In this document: in pieces, positions 1-13,047 of the stretch
Layout of the letters: the number at the start of each line of letters is the position of its first letter
Position numbering within the stretch: the first letter of the stretch is position 1
Assembly: GCA_037954665.1 (NCBI GenBank)
Contig: JBBMOL010000039.1
Coordinates: 2,976,001-3,040,000 of the forward strand
Length of the DNA: 64,000 bases
DNA from: Laguncularia racemosa
Taxonomy: Eukaryota; Streptophyta; Magnoliopsida; Myrtales; Combretaceae
Direction of reading: 5' to 3'
Made by a program: the position numbers and the translations under genes
Notes under the pieces: generated by a model
What the model was told of the DNA's origin: nothing
The model's input: the letters and a program-made list of their open reading frames with translations, nothing else
Database searches by the model: none

Positions 1-1458
1 ACCGTTTCATAATACAATTTAAGTCCACAAGAAACAACAAGGTACTAATGACCCCCTTAATACTACACATCAGAACATAAATTGGTGATGGAAACTACCA
101 CTATAGGCCCCTCACCCATGATCCCTTAATCCTTAAACTTAGTGATGGGAACTACCATTATGGCCCCTACACCCATACCACTTAAATACTTAATCTAACA
201 TTAAACCTAAATCATTTCCAAGCATGACTCCATTAGGAACAACGTTATACAAAGATCATTAGAGTGCTCCATAGGGATCTGCTACTATGGGCCCCTAGGT
301 CGAGCCAAGCATATATAGCATACAACTCAAACATTTAAGCCAAATCTTTCAACTTAATCCATTACAATACATATACTATCTTAAACAAGCACAAAACAAT
401 ACATAAGTTACACATATCTTGAATCCTAGCTTTAAGTGCTTCTAGTCTTAGCTTTGAGCTAAACTGAAATATGTACATCATCAAAAAGTCCTTCTTAGTA
501 CTAATCTAAGATTAATATCAATTCTTAATTCTCTTAGTCATATTCATTTAAATTCTCTAAGATTTTACTAACTATCTAGGTTGTATGAAAATTAGCTTAA
601 TTAGAAGTTAAATAGATATATAACTAAATTATGTTTTACTCAACACGATCATGTTGGAGGTCGTGTAGCTCAACATGGGCTAATACACAACCATGTCAAG
701 GGTTGGGTATCTTTTAGTGTGTTTTGGCTTCAACAAGGTTAGAACACGATCGTGTAGATAGGTTGTGTATCTCTCAATAAGCTTTGCATTCAACATAGTC
801 GAAACACGACCATGTAGATAGGCCGTGTATCTCTCGGGTCAACATAGTCTAAACACGGTTGTGTATCTCTCGGTATATTTAGGGTTCAACATAGTCAAAA
901 CATGATCGTGTTGGGAGGTTATGTATCCCTCGGTAAATTCTCACAAACCCTAATTTCTTTATTCCAATATCTCCTAAATTCAATTCTCTTTATTCCTAGG
1001 CTTAACTTAACCCTAAAACACGTATTTTCTAATTAAATTACATGAATTAATTTATTTACCTCAAAAACTTCAACAAATCATATCTTTATTTATGGATTCC
1101 CGTGCCCATTTTGCCTTTTCCCAATTCCAAATTATGTTAGAACAAGGGTTGAAAACAATCATATCCTCAATTCCACATGAAATAATCACAAATCCATTAA
1201 TATTCTTACCTGATATAAATTAGATTCAAACTTTGTTGTCCTTCTCTCAACAGCCTTTAGGTTTTCTCTAGAGAGCATCTCCTCCTTTTCCTGCTTTTTC
1301 ACTGTGTTGTTATAATAAGGGTAAAAAAGGGGAGAGCTAAGTCAACACATAATATTTATAGTCTAACAGTAAAAAGACCTATTTATCCCTCAAATTTTTA
1401 TGAAATCCCTGTTTTAATCTTGGTTTTTATGTTATAATGTTATAATGGAAATATTACA
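1..1458 (-). mobile_element. Ty3/gypsy-type LTR, antisense, truncated by window edge
   Basis: The plus strand ends in ATATTACA at 1458, which on the minus strand is a TGTAATAT LTR start. The block has the same layout as the antisense LTR at 20.8-24.7 kb: a two-fold repeated stretch on 'actaccattatggcccc' near 85-170, an 'aggaacaac' segment near 236, the palindromic motif array at 640-905, then a pyrimidine-rich leader at 1230-1310. The other LTR end lies before base 1. Internal retroelement sequence was not seen to the right, so this may be a solo LTR. Family assignment rests on similarity to the other LTRs in the window. Confidence 0.6.
640..905. repeat. Array of short palindromic 'acacgaccatgt' motifs in LTR
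   Basis: Four to five irregularly spaced variants of ACACGATCGTGT / ACACGACCATGT occur here, with intervening 'ggtcgtgtatctctcgg'-like spacers of about 60 bases. The same motif class recurs in four other LTR segments of this window. It looks like locally amplified U3/R sequence of an LTR family, not a CRISPR, because spacers and repeats both drift and unit length varies. Confidence 0.6.
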
Positions 1459-4400
1459 AATTTCAAGGATTACATTTAGGTGGAGCTTAAAACTTTTAGA
1501 AGTTGTATAAAGTTATCCTCGAGCAAAAATTCAAGTAAGGTTTATTGTTTCAATAACTACATATATTCTATTTACTGCATTTGTCTTGATTTTTTTTTCT
1601 TTTTTTAATTTTTACAGTACAAATGGGTGTGGTTTATTTCTTATCATGCATTTTCTTTCTTGTTGATTGTCTTTGTATGAAGGAGAAAATATGGAATTTT
1701 TAAATTTTTTGCTTATCCAAAACCCTTACTCAATCTACGGATTAGATTTGTTACGACATAACTTTTGCTAACGTATTGAATAAGGCTTTCTATTTTTCTA
1801 AGTTCTATTATTATTTACTTATTTTTGGAGAAGTACAGGTTCCTAAACTTCAAAAGAACACAATAGATAAATTAAAGTAGGTTATGGTTTTCCATATATT
1901 ATATTTTATTTTTCATTTCTTTTTCATCCGATTCAACTTATAAAAGCCTATGGAGAGGTGGTGCTACTTGTTAAAAGAAGACAACAAAGTAAGGTTATAT
2001 ATTCCACATTTCAGCTCATTCTATATTTTAATGTAATTATACATTTCTTTACGTACTTGTAAGTGAAATTTTCAATCCCAAAACTCATAAACGTCTACTT
2101 TATAGATGTACGGTACCAATCCATTATTGGGCAATCGAGTCGAGCCAGCAACTTTTGTAACTAAAGTATTTGATCAAATTACAAGTGCAAGTAAACATAT
2201 AATTTCCAAAGAAAGAGTAAGAAGTTCCAAATGTAAGTTTTTAGTTCAATAGATATCGCCGGTGCAGTGCCACTGCCACCGGTTTACACATCGGTGTACA
2301 TATCATTTATGATTTAACAAAGCAACCTATAGGATTTTTGTAATTTCAAGTTTAAGGTTTTTAACGACTAGAATGAAATTTGTAAGAAAAAGAAGAGAGA
2401 AGTAGGAAGGGGACTTTTATTCAATAATCGTATGCACTCTTTGGCAATACTCCTTAAATTTGAATGGCATTTTCTTTTTTTGTTTTGTTTTGCTTTGAAC
2501 AATACGTATTTCTTCTTATAAATTCAGAGTGTAATTTGGTTTAAGAGAGTATAATTTAACTTAGTCCGAGTTCATATTATGTAGCATTCATTGGTATTTT
2601 CATGTATATTTTAATTATATTACAGAGTTTCAAACATTTTCTTTTAATATTTTATATATCTATAAATAAAAAGCATTGTACAAGTGACTGTGATGAACTA
2701 TATTATTTGCATTTTTCTATTTTATAAAAATTTGAAATCTAATTTTTATTGCAAGTAACAAAGTCATAGTGATTTGAATTTCGTCTTTGAAATGTAATTT
2801 GTAAATAATTAGTCTTACAAGTAAGAAAATTATGATAATTTTTACATTTTACTTTTATAACGTAAATTTTAAATGATTAGTTTTGTGTAACCAAGTTGTA
2901 GTAATTTTAAATTTCATTTTTCAAAATGATAACCCTTGCGATGATCTAAACAGAGTTTAACGACTTAATTATTAGGTAATATCGGTTTATACTAAAGCTT
3001 TTACTTTGCTATGTGGAAAATTTCCTAATTAATACCTCATTCATTATTTTCATAGATATATGACAACTTTTTCGGTGAAGTATATTAAATGCGACTAACA
3101 TATTTATATATATTTTAACAAATACATTGTGTAACGATTTACTTCAATTATATATTTCTTCTTTTTTTCTCCAAGCATTTTTTGGATTGCATAAACATTT
3201 TTTTCTTAATTTCTTAAACCATCATTTCTTATGTATATTTGATTCAATAATTGTCTTAAGTTATAAATTTTATTACATCATTATGTTCAATTTTTGCACA
3301 TGCATTGCAGGTGCGCCTTTGCTAATCTGTATTATTCAAGCAAGAAAAAAAAGCATTTGTCTTTACTTTTTTATATAAAGTATTTTTATGGTAATTTGCC
3401 TAAGGTATTGTTAAAGGATTACATCCCTATACGTTACATATCTTTACAAAATATTCTGATGCATTAAATAATATGATACCATATTTTCTCCTTCATGAAT
3501 TTCTTGCCTCATTGTTTTGGATTGTTTTAATTATTTTATTTATGTATATTATAAGCAAGTGAATCGATATTTTCTTTTTTTGAATCAAACAAAGAAACTA
3601 CTTATTTACAATTTAGATGATTATATATATAAAAAAAAAAACAAATCAAAAGGTTACAAAGTATGATTTAGAATTATTATTATAAAAAAAATTTTAATAA
3701 ATTAACTTTTAAAAAATTTTGATAATTTTTTTGCGTGTTGATATATACGAATTCTCAATAAAATTATTAGAAGATCTTCATTACTCTATAAAATGCATTC
3801 ATGGAAAAAATAAAATGGAATATACATCATGTTTATTATGGAGCAAAAATACAAGATGATCTATTTGAAAAGAAGAAAAGCACTCATGGCAAAAATAAGG
3901 GGAAATATACATTATGTTTATTATTGAGCAAAAAAATGTAAACTAATTATGTAGATGAAGGGAGAAAATTCTCTAATGAGGAATTATATTTAGTACTAGA
4001 ATTGTGATTAGTAATGAAATAATCAAATTGATCACTATTTTTTAGTCAAATACTTCAATGAGAAAATGCAAAGAATCAATTCAAATTACACCTAAGTTAG
4101 TATTTTTTTTTTCTTTTTTAAAAAATTGAGGAAGGTGTAGAATTATAGGTGTAATCGAACTACTAAAAATAAAATTTATCTTAGTGAATTTTTCTTTCTT
4201 TTGAAATACTAACTTAAAAAAAAATTATACTTATCTATCTATTATTATTAAGCCACTAAGACAACATTTGACTCCACATTTTTTAAAGCTTTTAGTTCTT
4301 TTTTTTTTTTAATCCACTCTTCCACAAACAACTCATTTATTAAGTAGTACGATATTCGTTTTTCCTATAACCATCTCACCCATTAATGCTTTCACTTATT

Positions 4401-5533
4401 AACTGCTATATTTTGTAGGTTTAAATTGTTATTTACTATTTATATAAAGTTTATAATATTTGTCATTTTGGGAGTTTAAATCTTTTTGCTTGTTTATAAA
4501 AATAATTGATTTTTTTTTTTTACTATTGAGAGTATGATTACCATTTATGTGCTAAGTTAAATAGTTAATTTTTTGACATAATCATTAAGTACTATTACTA
4601 CTTTCAATTCTATGGTATCTAACCAATATTAACAGATATAGTAAAACATGCAAAATGAATACTTCCTCATGAATATTATAAATTTCGATCCAATTGTACA
4701 AATTAATTTTTTATCATAATCTATCATCTATATTATTTAAGCTAAATACAACACTTGGTATCTTTAGTGTTTTAGTTTTTAGTTTAATTTGTTATTTTAA
4801 AAGAGAAATGAATACCTTTCTCTTATGTATGCAAATGCTATTATTCTACTATTTATATCCAATAGTCTTGTTTTTCATATTGTTCTATCTAAATCTCCTC
4901 TATTAACTTTCTTTTAATTTTTGTGTAAATCTATTTTGTATTTGTTTTTATAGATCTTAGTTATACATATTTTACATATCTTATCTTTCTTTGCTTAATT
5001 GATATATTTATGAAGATAGTTATTTTGTTTTTTACGCCAAAAAGAACAAAGAAAAGAAAAAATAAAATAGGAGAAAGAAGGTTAAAAACAAGAGAAAACA
5101 TAAAAGAAGAAAGAAGACTAACTTGGTGATTTATTACAGCACACAAACATTGATGTACACCAATCATATATTAGTTGTAATTATATTTTAAATAAGTAGT
5201 TTTCTAATCCCTTTTTATTATTCTTTTTTTTTTGTGAAAATTTTCATTGAATTTAAATTTTGTAAATATATGTACAATTTGAAGGAGTTTATTGACTTAA
5301 TTTTCTTAATATGTATACCAGTTTGTTCATGTACTTTAAGTTAAGTTTGTCTCATGTATCTACATATAATTTAAATGTTAAAAGTCATTACACAAGAAAT
5401 AGAAAAACATATAACGTAATTAAATAGTGCTATTATATAATGTAATGAATAAATAAGTTTGAGCTAAAGGAAGAATTTGGCATTTTATTTGAGATCCAAA
5501 TTTCAAATACGTAGATAACATCATCTCTATATA
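1459..5533. other. AT-rich intergenic DNA, no gene recognised
   Basis: About 4 kb of very AT-rich sequence with only short, hydrophobic, low-complexity ORFs. A diverged tandem repeat of roughly 75 bases (phrase 'gtaattt..aaatgattag') can be seen at about 2745-2935. No splice-supported exon chain, RNA gene or intact transposon end was found. Confidence 0.5.
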
Positions 5534-7911
5534 TCTATCTATATTATTAAAATGCAAGAGGGGAATTTTAGTGTCCTTTATAGTTTGCCCGAATTTTCCT
5601 TTTATAACATTTATATTTCATATAATTTACTATTTGTAATTTTATAATATATGCTTTTGTGTTTTTTCCATTAAGGGTATAAATATCAATGACCTCAATT
5701 CACCCTTTACATTGACATCATCAAAATAAATCCCAATTCTTTCTTCTTCTTCTTTTTTTCAATTCACATTTGTTATTAAGAATACATTTCAATTTCTATC
5801 AAAATCAATTCATATCAATAATTTAAGTTTTAAATCATTCATTTATAGTATCATTACATTTTCCATAATAATTTAAATTGTAAATCAAAATAAATTCTTA
5901 TTCATTAGTTAATAGGTATGAATGAATTTTAAATCAAGAAAACCATCATAATTTTATCATCCTATGCTTTGATATATTTTAGTCATGCATTTCTCCTATT
6001 CACATTTAAATTTTAGAACATAATTTTATCATCCATTTATCATAATTGAATTGCTTTTTTAGTAATTTCTACATTATATGAAATTTTTTATGTTAATCAA
6101 ATATTTTATTATTTTAATATACTATTCAAAATCATAGTAAATTTGTTACTAATATTTAATGAATGCTATTATATTTATATATTTAATTGGGATTCTCAAT
6201 TAATGCTCATTTTCTTTTTTAATTTATATTTTCCTATTTAGTACAATGTTTTAAATCTCAAGCGGCAAATAATATCTTTATATATATATGCTAAGTGGTT
6301 TGATTAGTTTAGTTTTTCAATTAATGTAATGTGATTGGAACACAAATATTTAATTTGAGTATGTGCATTGCGGAATTGAGGGTTGAAATGTCAATAGCTC
6401 TGACTAAAGTAATTGCTCTATCTATTTCATCTCCATCATTCACTTCCATCGGGGTTGGGATTAAGGGTTGAAATGTCAATGGCTTGAGCTACATTTCTGT
6501 AATGTCATTTGACGAATGTGGCTGATTGCTTATATCAAATATCTGTCTTACCAAGGGGTCCCCTAAATTGTCAGAAATTATGATAATAATTGTTGTATGC
6601 CACAACCTCCATATAATTCAACCGCTTCAATAAAATCTTCAACATCTTTGTTGTCTCTTATTGCCATCAACGCATAACATATATTGACCCCATGGAACAT
6701 AGAATGCTGGTGAATTATCTCAACCCCCACTTCGATTGGATCAATTATAATGCTGAGACATATTTTGTATGAAAATTCGCTATAGTTTACTATTTTTTCA
6801 TTTTCAACTTCTTTACCAAATTTCTATCATACTCCAACCCCTAATTATCAGACACAATATTTCCAAATGCATAGATCATCAACTGCACGTAATCAACCAT
6901 TCTTTTCCTATCCATAGTACATATAAATTATAAGCTTTTAAATAAATATGACAATTTCCAATAACATTCTAAAAATTACAAAAAAATTCCATAACATTTC
7001 AAATATTAAATTTTTTTCCCATAATTTTCAAATGATTTTTTTTCTAAAAATTTTTCAAATGTTATTTTTTTAATAACATTTTTGCTGCTAAAAAACTCCA
7101 ACCATTTCCTTATATTTTACAACACTATAAAAATTATTTCAAATTCCAAATATTACAAATTTTAATCAGAATAATTCTTTTATATTTTCAATAACAACAT
7201 TCATAATATTTATACAAAAAAAAATTCGTGTCATTTTTAGTTTTAATTTTAATTTTTCTCCCATTATTTCCAAATAAATGTTTTTCTAAATATTTGTCCA
7301 AAGTTATTTTTTAATAATATTTTTCCACTAAATATTTCAAAACTTTCCGTATAATACTACAATAATTATTCCACAATCTACATATTTCACATTCTTTACA
7401 ATAACAAATCATCATTCTAATACGAAAATTAATATTACATGTTACACATTGCAACATCTATATAAATCAATTTAATAAATTATAATCTAACAATACCCAG
7501 TAACATTTTCTATAAAATATACAATTATATTAATATTTTTCTAAAATCTTATATCAAATACAAATACGGATAAAAAAACTTCAACACAAATAAAAAAAAT
7601 CAATTTTTCTAAAAAAAAAATACAACAATTGATTAGTTGTTCAAAAACCATTTAGATCTAAGCAAATCCTTTCTTACATGTTCTTCTTCTTCCTCTTTCC
7701 TACGTGTGAACAAATGAGAGAAAAACTAAATTTGGGTGGGTATTTTCTATATGTTTCTAATTGTTAGTATATTTATATTTTTTTTAGTTTCTATACTGTT
7801 ATCACGTGATTTTTGTTTCTAAATCTACGATGAGTGTAAATAAAATATAAAATTGGATGGTGGGATTGGGGCATAATTTTCTTGTCCGACCTTCAGCGTA
7901 TAATTTTCTAG
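5534..7911 (+). mobile_element. Non-autonomous Helitron
   Basis: The left end reads A|TCTATCTATATTATTAAAA and the right end reads TTTTCTAG|T. This fits the Helitron rule of 5' TC and 3' CTAG inserted between A and T with no target duplication. The 5' sequence, running into 'gcaagaggggaattttagtg', is typical of plant Helitrons as I know them. The expected GC-rich hairpin just before CTAG is degenerate: 'gtccgaccttcagcgtata' at about 7884-7902 looks like an eroded stem-loop. The 2378-bp interior has no Rep/helicase ORF, so movement would have needed an autonomous helper. A protein-like fragment lies inside on the minus strand. Confidence 0.7.
6568..6843 (-). pseudogene. Unrecognised protein-like fragment inside the Helitron
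   Basis: On the minus strand an open stretch of about 90 codons runs from just after a TAG near 6844 to a TAA near 6568. It includes the phrases DPIEVGVEIIHQHSMFHGVN and NKDVEDFIEAVELYGG. Its composition is balanced and unlike the lysine/phenylalanine-rich noise ORFs nearby, and local GC content is higher than the flanks. I do not recognise the family. It may be a host gene piece captured by the Helitron, or a decayed Helitron gene. Confidence 0.3.
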
Positions 7912-9988
7912 TATCCCTAAAGTCACATACATGATTCACATATTTGAAACCTATTTTAGTAATAATTTTTATAAGATATTTACGTAATTTTTTTCAAAAA
8001 TGACAATATGTAAGTATGTAACCCTGTAGTCACATGATGTGGTTTACATGAAATATATTCGTGTATTGATCTTATAGAGAAAAAATAGGTTAAAGCATAT
8101 TTTAGTAAATTTCAAATTACACATTATGGAAATATATTTCAAATATGTACAATAAGTTTAGTTAAATTTTGATTCGATTTGCAATAAGATATAAAAGGGA
8201 AATGGTAAGTAATGTAACAAAATAAGGAATCTTTAATTAAATAAAAATTCTATCAACAACTATTGAAAAGCATAGCAAGGATTCCTATAGTAGTTATAGG
8301 TATCTTAACACTCTCAAATAAGGAACTAAATATAATGACGATTCAATGACTAACTATTGAAGGAATTATCAATTATATTAAACACGGATTCGTATCATTG
8401 ATTAAATAAAGGATTTATGAGTAATTTAATAAATATGATTACATATTAAAAAGAGTGTAGAGCCAAATATGGCAATATTTTTCACTTTTGATAACAATTG
8501 TAAACATAATGGAAGAAACTCTTACCTTTTATTTTGCTTTTATCTTAATCATTTGGTGGAGTGATAGGGAAAATACAGTTTCATTTTGTTCGAGGGTTGA
8601 ATTGAAACCTAATTGCATTATAATATTTAATTAAAACCTATTTATGAACCGAAACACTTTGTAATGGTTTAGTTGAAAGAAAATTAGGGGTTTGGATATA
8701 TATTTTCCATTTTAACTCTTTTCCGGTCCTACTGATTATCCGAAGTTTGTTTCTTTTTTAATGGACTAAGTATGATGAGTAATTACGTATATGATTAGCA
8801 GAGCTTTTTTTTTCACATTTTTTATGCAGGCACTTTTCTATAATGCTAGCTGTACATTGTATTTAATCTTATGCTGCTTATACGTGGCAATATTTACTAT
8901 AAATCCTTTTTTTTTCTAACTATATTACATGTATTATAATTGTTAAAAAACAAAAATCAAATATAATCTATTACATTAAAATAGCAGTATTCATATTATT
9001 TGGATACGGATTAAGTAATTACTTATTAATATCTTCAATTCATATGTAAATTTTAAAAGATTAAGCTTTATATCGACAATCATGCACTTTTAGTTATGAG
9101 TTTCAAAGTTACATTTTTCTTTTCTCACTAAAGGTAACGTTTAAAAAACTTGTTATGAAAAATAAAAAGCTTAAGAGAGTATCCATTTTGAAATACCCAA
9201 AAACGGAGTTTTAATTTTTTTTTTTTATTGAAAAAAAAAAAAGAAGGGTTCCTCCAACATGTTAAATAACAATAATATTAACAACGGAGAAATGAAAGAA
9301 AGAGAACTGAGTTTCGGACATAAGAGCTAACAATTTTTTCGAAATGTCTGTAATTTTTTTCCTTTCTTCTATTTTCTATATTTTTTATTTTTATTGAATT
9401 ATTTTATTGCATTTCTTAAAAAAATTATTCTATTAAATTAATTATTATGAATTAATGAGAAGCTGACATTTTTCCTTAATCAGCATTAAAACTCAAAACA
9501 CATGTCGTGTTTTTACAATTTTCCTTATTAAACATATTATATTTATGCAAAAGATTCTCATAATTAATGTGTTAATAAGTTCATATTTGCAAAATTGCAT
9601 GATTACAATTATTTAATCACATAAAAGTATTTTATATATTGTAATTTATACAGCTAGTAGTTATATAAAATATGATAATGCATATATAAAATTTTAATTT
9701 TTGGAGTTATGATAATACAATGTGATAAACCAACCGTTGCATCAATTTGCATCTAATTATATAAAAAGTTACAACCTTTTTGCAAATATTATGTTGTAAT
9801 AAAGTATATATCTTTTGAGTAACAAAAAGATATAAATGATAAAATTGGTAGACTGTAATGTTAATGAAAAGATATGAGTAATAAAAACTTTTAGAAAAAA
9901 AAATCAAAAGTGTAAGAAAAGGTGGAAAAAGTGAAGAGCCATATTGTGTATAGATTATCATTAATGTGGTAATTTTTTATGAAACGAA

Positions 9989-10022
<34 letters not shown>

Positions 10023-10139
10023 GTAATACCAAAGCGATACAATAAAAAAATTAAAATTATATATAGCTAATTCAAGCCTTGCACTTTCTAGGGATTTCAA
10101 TCTAATAATAGTTTATCAAAAAATTATTATAATTAATAG
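7912..10139. other. AT-rich intergenic DNA
   Basis: No gene, RNA or transposon terminus is recognisable. ORFs here are short and rich in F, Y, I and K. The stretch ends in a microsatellite and then the dispersed element at 10.14 kb. Confidence 0.5.
10001..10022. repeat. (AG)11 microsatellite next to (AT)n
   Basis: An uninterrupted AG dinucleotide run directly follows a short AT run (about 9990-10000). Confidence 0.95.
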
Positions 10140-10890
10140 GAGTGAGTGGATATAGGGTGGGTATGGTATGAAACTCTATTCATACCCTATCATGTAAGAT
10201 ACGAGTTCTCAAATTTTGAAACTAGAACCTAACTAGTATCACCTTAGAACCATCATGTTATACCTTTAAAACCTATAAGATACTAGATACCTTATAAAAC
10301 TTGTAAATTTTGTATTTCTTTGTATAAATTTCAAATTTATATAGAATTAAAAAAAAGTAATACATATATGATATTACAAATTCTTCATATATAAAACCAA
10401 TAAAACCTGTAGCAAAACTTGTAAAATTAAAAAAAAAAATTCCACTCTTCATTTTTTCAAATTTATGTAATTTTACTACTTAGAAAATAGAAAAGAATAC
10501 AAACAAAGAATGAAAAATATAAAGTTGAAGAGAAAAAATGAAGAATAAATAAAGTGAGAGAGGTGAATTTAATTTAACTGTTTAGATTATTAACTTATGG
10601 AGCTAGGTTACTTTATTTTTGTTTACTAAAATATTTATTGGCTGAAAATATAATGTTATTATTTGTTATTTACTTATTAGTATTATTTAATAATTTTTTA
10701 TAAGGTAAATATAGGTTCCTTGGAACGCGTACCCTATATATCTTAGAATATAGGTTTTAGAATAAGAAGACTCTATACTCGTACCTTTTCCTATGGAAGC
10801 AAGCGTTAGAAAATCTATATTTGGATCTTACTCTATGATTCTCAATATCCACTCAAAACCTAGCCCGGTTGAGTAGGATATAGGTGTATA
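10140..10890 (+). mobile_element. AT-rich dispersed element, copy A (MITE-like)
   Basis: The block starts near 'gagtggatatagggtgggta' and ends near 10850-10890, whose reverse complement contains 'gagtggatattgagaatc', giving weak inverted ends. Its right half, including 'attatttaataatttttta' followed by 'taaggtaaatatagg', matches the reverse complement of 59.0-59.5 kb. Two copies in opposite orientation support a dispersed family of about 750 bp. Exact termini and target duplication could not be fixed, and no coding capacity is visible. Confidence 0.45.
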
Positions 10891-10939
10891 TCCTACAAAA
10901 TAGAAACCTTTTATGGCCTTATTCATCATTTTAATGAGA

Positions 10940-11162
10940 CCAATTCAGCTTTCAATCTCAAGATTAAATTACATATATTAAATCTCCACTGTTATTTACC
11001 ATTAAATCTCTACGGTTAATATGTAAATTAATAGTGAGATTGAAAGTTGAACCAATCACATCAAAAACACAACAAAACCATAAAAAACTCTTACAAAATA
11101 AGGTTACCCACTCACCACTAATAACTAATATGGTAATAATGCATGTTTATATTTTGAAAATT
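10940..11162. other. Unassigned sequence abutting the truncated 5' LTR
   Basis: This stretch does not match the first 630 bp of the 3' LTR, so the 5' LTR does not reach its expected TGTAA start. The junction at about 11160 is probably a deletion or recombination breakpoint. Confidence 0.4.
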
Positions 11163-11391
11163 AGGCCTCTCAACACGACCATGCTAGAAAAAAAAAATTC
11201 AACACAACCATGTTGAGGTCGTGTTGATGAACGGTGAACAGAGAAATACATGACCTCTCAATATGATCATGTTGAGACCATGTTTAAAAAAAAAAAAACA
11301 CAACACAGTGAATAGAAAGATATATGACCATGTTGAGACCATACAAAAAAAAAAAAAAACAACACGACCTCTCAACATGACCATGTTGAGA

Positions 11392-11421
<30 letters not shown>

Positions 11422-11422
<1 letters not shown>

Positions 11423-11665
11423 CGGCCTTTGGGACAATCGTGTACTATCTCGTATTCAACTACATAGCCTCTAATATGATCGTGTTGAGTTGAAACACGT
11501 CTATTTTCCTTTTGATATTTATAGAAATGCATACATACATACATATATATATACGGCCTTTGGCACGGTCGTGTACTATCTTGTATTCAACTACATAGCC
11601 TCCAACATGATCGTGTTGAGTAGAAACATGTCTATTTTCCTTTTGATATTTATAGAAATACAATT
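11422..11665 (+). repeat. 131-bp-period tandem duplication private to the 5' LTR
   Basis: The block beginning 'acggcctttg' at 11422 recurs at 11553 and both run through 'tctattttccttttgatatt'. The 3' LTR has only one copy (from about 19118), so the duplication arose after insertion. An AT run at 11395-11421 precedes it and may have promoted slippage. Confidence 0.85.
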
Positions 11666-11784
11666 CTAAAAGCAAATAATTTAAATCATGTATAGGTTTG
11701 GAAAAATTGTGAGGATAGAAAACTGTAAGACAAACTAAGTTTTGCAAAGTCAAGTACATGTATACCATGTTTGTTGGTTGTGCT

Positions 11785-12092
11785 CATAGTTGTTAAAATC
11801 ATGATTCTACCCTTAAGATTCTACAAGTTTACAATTTTAGGAGACCTTTACAAGTTAACTCAGGTATAAAATCGTTTTCATATAGACTCATGGTAAAATC
11901 ATGAGTTTACATGTAAAATCAATAAAATCTTATTAACCAAGTTTACCGATTCTATATATTTTAGTGAAATAGGCTAAAAGTTGAAAAATACAACTTAACT
12001 TTCAAAGGATATGAATATTATTTGTTCTTTAAAAGAATTGGGATTATAATATAAAGTAATTTTGATAATAATATCAATAATGATGTTGGTAT

Positions 12093-12124
<32 letters not shown>

Positions 12125-12520
12125 GTGAAGAGTTGACGATAATTTTGACTTTCGATGATGATAAAGAGATTAGTTTTTTTTTTAACATTGTCTTTTATGA
12201 TTATAATTTATGTTATAATTCATTTCATATTGTTATTGTTATTTATATTATCATTTTATATATTAGCTTAACAAGTTATACTAATTTATTTGTATTATAA
12301 GTATATAATTCTTATTATAAAATTTAGTTAAAATTTATATTAAATTTCTTTATTCTATCTTATACTTTTTATTTTTTTTTATGATCATTGTAAATATATC
12401 TATAGTTTTTTAAAGTTATTTTATATAAGTTGTAAAATCTTACTTTTTTACATTTCAATTCTATGTTCCAATTCTATAGACTCTCTAGTGATTCTAAGTA
12501 AAATCACGAATTTGACAACC
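11785..12520. mobile_element. 736-bp MITE (Mutator-like) inside the 5' LTR
   Basis: The 11-base string TTGGTTGTGCT occurs at 11774-11784 and again at 12521-12531, flanking the insert. The 3' LTR has the uninterrupted form, 'ttgttagttgtgcttgataa' near 19336. The insert ends are imperfect inverted repeats: AGTTGTTAAAATCATGATTC at the left, GGTTGTCAAATTCGTGATTT read inward from the right. An 11-bp duplication suits Mutator-like elements (usually 8-11 bp). No coding capacity is seen. A (GAT)n run lies near 12095-12123. Confidence 0.85.
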
Positions 12521-12992
12521 TTGGTTGTGCTTGATAAATTAGATTTTTTTGTGTAAGTTTAATGATATTATAAATGAACTTGATTGTGTGTGCATGTGAT
12601 TGTGAATTGTTAAGTCCAAGAAACCAAGTGTGGGTTAATGTTCTTAAGGTGGCTCCCCGATAATCATAATGTGACGTTATCTCTAATGGAGTCGTGTGCC
12701 AAAATGATCTAGGTCTTATGTGGAAGGTTATATATGGAGGGTTGTGTTGTGAAATGTTGTGATGTGGAAGGTTGTGACGTGTATTGTGAAAAGTTATAGT
12801 GTATGGACTCATGGATAGTAGGGAGTACACACTATCATATATATATTATATATGGCTATGGAAGGTTAATGTATGAAGACTCATGGACTCATAAACAGTG
12901 GGATATAACCACTATCATATATATATTATTATTATGTATGATTGTGGAAAGTTGATGTATAAGGACTCATGAACAGTGGGGAGTACCCACTA

Positions 12993-12995
<3 letters not shown>

Positions 12996-13042
<47 letters not shown>
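12996..13042. repeat. (AT)n microsatellite in 5' LTR
   Basis: About 23 AT units. The 3' LTR has a shorter, interrupted AT stretch at the matching position (about 19863-19895). Confidence 0.95.

Positions 13043-13047
<5 letters not shown>

Noticed and set aside
640..905. Possible CRISPR-like array
   Set aside because: Repeat units vary in length and sequence, spacers are similar to each other, no cas genes, and the same motifs recur within plant LTRs.
3127..5167. Short ORFs rich in F, L, I and Y that could suggest small membrane proteins
   Set aside because: Composition follows directly from T-rich DNA; no start context, splice structure or known motif.
11263..11768. Several overlapping ORFs on both strands with IYIYIY runs
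   Set aside because: They translate AT microsatellite and LTR palindromic repeats.
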